Positions 60,850 to 64,000 of a stretch of DNA of 64,000 bases are shown in pieces. The DNA lies in assembly GCA_963576475.1 (NCBI GenBank), contig OY754982.1, forward strand, positions 10,070,546 to 10,134,545, read 5' to 3'. The position numbers and the translations under genes are program-made. How positions within the stretch are numbered: the first letter of the stretch is position 1; every line of letters starts with the position of its first letter. The stretch comes from Molanna angustata (lineage: Eukaryota > Arthropoda > Insecta > Trichoptera > Molannidae). Under the pieces are notes generated by a model. The model was given only the letters and a program-made list of their open reading frames with translations, searched no databases and had not been told where the DNA came from.

Positions 60850-61828
60850 TTATGTGGACAAAACATTGACGATATTGAAGTTGATTAAATTCGATTGAAA
60901 GTTATTCGGTCGAGACCGAAAGCAGTAGGAGCTACCTTTTACCGGTCGCCGAAGTTCGAATCGTATTAAATTTATGATTTGTGCAATAAAAAAGGTAAGA
61001 AGACGAATAAGATCTGATATTAAAAATACAAGGATGGAAACTGGACCGAGCTACCGAAAAACTGACTGCGCAAACGGCCCAAACACACTCGAACAATCGC
61101 TAGTCGGTCCGTCCGCTTTGTGAACACACGGTAGTTGAAAGAATAGCGCCAGAGAGAGACGGAAACAAGTGTGGGGTGAAGCTAGTCGCAGTCCGCGGAC
61201 GTCAGTTTACCGAAATCCGTCGCTGGAGGAGGCTGTTTCGAAACTTTTTTCCCGATAAATATTTCGATATATCGCAAATCCGAGGGGACATTTCGGTTCT
61301 TCTTCACAAACGCGATGTTTTGTAGGCACATTATACGAAATCCGACGACGAATCCCGATTATGAAAAACAGTTGTAAAATACGTAAACGTTATTAAAACA
61401 AAAGAAATTGTTTATATTTTTTTATTATTTACAAGTGTAATTTATTAGTTTGATTTGTATTTCGGACGAAATCGGAGGAGTTTTGTTGTTTTATTCGTTT
61501 CGTTTTTTTGGTTTGTTTTTTTTATTCTGCGTTATTGTTTTTTTGTGTTGTTTTGATATATTTCTGTTGTTTTTTTTTGTTATTATCATTGTGTTGCCGA
61601 TTGTTTTCGACGTGGACCACGCACAGAGTGAAGTGATAAGGATATCATAAGATACCCTGGGATAAAATATTGTAAAAAAATATATTTATCTTTTGAAGTG
61701 GAAAAAAATATATTATACCTATATCTTTTCATAGCGTGAAATATTTCGTCGACAGTGTGGTCGTTATTTGGTTTTGTTTCATTTTTGGATTAAGTGATTT
61801 GAATTGTCACAAAAGCTGCCGATCAACG
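60850..61828 (+). promoter_or_regulatory. Probable promoter region and 5' UTR of the gene starting at 61829
   Basis: Base composition changes here: 60900-61400 is the richest in CG dinucleotides in the whole window and holds no repeat family. A perfect dyad TTCGGTC-GA-GACCGAA lies at 60905-60920. A TCAGTTT word at about 61204 fits an insect initiator, but many such words occur by chance and no TATA box is convincing. The transcription start is therefore not fixed. An upstream intron in the 5' UTR cannot be excluded. Confidence 0.5.
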
Positions 61829-61951
61829 ATGGAAGTCTACGGGTTTCTGGTTCCATTCATCATCAACATATTTGTGATGATGGTCACTGGGGAGGAAGAG
61901 GTGTCATCGCCACTGAGGGTGGCGCAGTGCAGAGCTACATGTTTGCAAAAG
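61829..61951 (+). CDS. First coding exon of a secreted Cys-rich protein, possibly anosmin-1 (Kal1)
   Basis: The exon is 41 codons and ends in phase 0. The ATG at 61829 has a strong context (AACGATGG: A at -3, G at +4). The frame is open further upstream but has no other ATG near. Residues 1-21 form a signal peptide: MEVYG, then the hydrophobic FLVPFIINIFVMMV, with a likely cut after VTG. The mature start is EEEVSSPLRVAQCRATCLQK. The exon ends AAG followed by GTAAAA, a good donor. The C-RATC-L pattern shortly after the signal peptide is like the N-terminal cysteine region of anosmin-1, an extracellular matrix protein with WAP and fibronectin III domains. That match is from memory of the family and rests on about a dozen residues. 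Another secreted Cys-rich family is possible. The remaining exons lie outside the window. Confidence 0.6.
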
Positions 61952-64000
61952 GTAAAATTTAGAAGACAATTTTACTATTATCACAAGACAAGTTTGTAGA
62001 TACTCTATTATGTAGGTATATTTAGAGGGGAAAATGCTCTTTATGAATCAATAAGATTACTTTGTTATATTTTTATCTTTTATTGTTTTCAAAATATAAT
62101 ATAACACTAAATACTCAATACATATTGTAATAGGACAAATTTTATAAGTATACTTGGAGTAAAAAAACGGTTTATTACGCAGGACAAATTATGTATGTAT
62201 AAAAATATTTCTGTGTATACTCTACAAGTGAGGTTATAAATATAATAGACACATAAAAATAAGAAGGAATAGTCGAAACACGAGAAAATGGTCATATTTC
62301 TTATATATTATTATGTGTTTTTGCCAAAATAAATGTCATATAAACATTGAATCAAACATATTGTTTTATTAGTAGGATTTACTAAGTTTTGCGAATTTAT
62401 TATTTGCTTAATATATATTTTCATTATCATAATATGGACACAATTTCATATTTATAAAAATATAGGTTTTTTGCGCATTATTTATTTATCAATTTTCTGA
62501 AACTTAGTACATATCTACAGCTTATGAAACTTTAGGACACGGATTATTTCGGAAGAGCTGTCTCTCTATCAATATACAGATGAAACGATGGGTCGGTCGC
62601 AAATCGGTTAGTTTACTGGACTAACAATCCAGTAGACCCGGTTCTGATCTCGTATTGTCCTATTTTATTTATTATTTATTAAACAACACAAGGGTTTGCT
62701 TACTAAAGGGATTTTTTTTCTTTTTCACTTTAGCTTATATGGCATTAGGATAATTTATGCCAGTATAAATATATTTATTAGGTATTTAATTATTTTGAAT
62801 GCATTTAGGCGAATCCATTTAGGTGAAATTTTATTTATTTATTTGTTCCAATGATTCACTGTAAAAGAGAGAAAATTCGACGACGGAATGACAGCGATCC
62901 CGAAACATGTTGCATTTTGACACATTATTAATAACGTAATATATTGTTATATTGGCTATTTGTAACTTTTAAATAACCTTTGATGACTTAACTAATAATT
63001 TAACTAGTACCTAACTAACTAGATTAGGTTATCATATTGAGTTCGTCCGATAACTTGACAAGTGTCAATTAATCATGAATTTTATTACCAAGTGAATTTC
63101 AAATATTTTTCATTTGAAATTTAATTATTATCTACATTTTATAATTTATATTTGAGTGTACAAAAAAATGTTATCTTATGTTTATTTCAAATAGGTCTTA
63201 TATACTGAAATATCATTTAGTTTCTTTCAAATTGGTACTTATGTATGGTAAATAATTAACGACAGATTTTAATAATGTCAATTTTTGACAGTTCTAATAA
63301 ACGTCACAATTGTCCCAAAGTATGTACATAGGTATATATATATTAATATTTGTTAAATAAACATTCATTTTTATTAAATAACATGTACGTATTTCATTGT
63401 TATGATTTATTTAGCTATGATGGTTATGAAATATTTTTTAATCTGAATTTTTTTTTTATTATACTTATTCTTTAATGAATTCGATATTGAAATGTATATA
63501 GGCCTTAAATTTAACGGTACGCTGGATAGTTGGAAGAGATTACATAACAGTTCATAAAATAAATTATAGGTATTAGATTTTGATGATTTTTTAAACTGAA
63601 GGCATTCTAAAACTATGTAGTTGGCCTTATAAAATAAGGTGTACCTGCATAATTAATTATATATATTTATAATTATACTGTTTGATTTGATATATTAATT
63701 TCTAAAACATACCTATATTAATTTTAGTAGGTACCTGTAAAAAATAGGTACATAAGGGGTTTAGTGTTTTCAAATAAAATTTGATTATTATTTTTTGGCT
63801 CGTGGAATTTCAGGCTATACCTAAAATTAAAAACTATAAAAATCGCTCCTGCAAATTTCTGAAGAGGTTTAGAATAAGAATAAATTGATGTATGTAAACT
63901 TTTATATTTAAATGAAAAAACAATAAATATATTATATATTTACTGTTTTAGTAACCAAAGCATCAGTTAAAAAATGTCTTTTTATACTTAATTTCCTTTT
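61952..64000 (+). other. Intron 1 (5' part) of the gene at 61829
   Basis: Starts with the donor GTAAAA at 61952. Unbroken AT-rich sequence without another convincing exon runs to the window end, so no acceptor is assigned. It contains a SINE head at 62592-62665. Confidence 0.5.
62592..62665 (+). repeat. tRNA-like SINE head, diverged
   Basis: GGTCGCAAATCGGTTAG (A-box-like), the arm CTGGACTAACAATCCAG, and a mutated B-box region (CCGGTTCTGATCTC). It is followed by a TTATTTATTATTTATTAA tail. Not a functional tRNA. Confidence 0.6.

Noticed and set aside
61736..61828. Upstream extension of the exon frame as coding
   Set aside because: It would have to start at GTG; the first ATG in frame with strong context and a proper signal peptide is at 61829.

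Overview
The window looks like insect nuclear DNA, most probably from a moth or butterfly. It is very AT-rich and has no operons. It carries insect-type retrotransposons (RTE, Penelope-like, a LINE with RNase H), tRNA-derived SINEs, a hAT remnant and long microsatellites. The order is inferred from the style of the repeats and is not proven.

Only one host coding exon can be supported. It lies near the right end at 61829-61951 on the + strand: the first coding exon of a secreted protein, with a strong ATG context, a signal peptide, a Cys-rich start and a splice donor. The pattern after the signal peptide suggests the N-terminal cysteine region of anosmin-1 (Kallmann protein), but that is tentative. 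The GC-richer stretch at about 60850-61830 is its likely promoter and 5' UTR. From 61952 to the end is intron 1. Everything to the left reads as intergenic DNA filled with mobile elements.

Layout: 1-5100 holds inverted-repeat pieces, a 330-bp-arm foldback element, SINEs and a nested RTE fragment. 5111-8464 is a full-length, very young RTE retrotransposon with a perfect 12-bp target duplication and one in-frame stop. 8477-17040 holds LINE, Penelope and SINE debris, a TA run of about 330 bp and a minisatellite. 17796-20252 holds two related copies of a terminal-motif element. 21770-24900 holds a broken LINE apparently split by a minisatellite-built element. 25480-34990 holds a hAT derivative with perfect 8-bp duplications, a SINE split by an RTE, a 470-bp GAAGT array, and further copies of the element family. 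54505-61000 holds more foldback copies, SINEs and dispersed repeats.

The standout is 35126-54500. Two oppositely oriented copies of one element, 27 bp apart (17 bp beyond the paired bases), form a 19.4-kb palindrome. Each copy is filled with tandem 313-bp monomers, about 11 on the left and about 44 on the right, with higher-order periods of 1252, 1565, about 3440 and about 625 bp. Short, unamplified relatives of the same element lie at 2405, 17796, 18917, 25480 and 34429. The window therefore seems to show stages in the birth of a satellite from a non-autonomous transposon. The structure (asymmetric ends, subterminal inverted ACTCTCCACAC-type repeats, flanking T runs, no visible target duplication, internal tandem repeats) resembles Helentron-associated elements such as Drosophila DINE-1.
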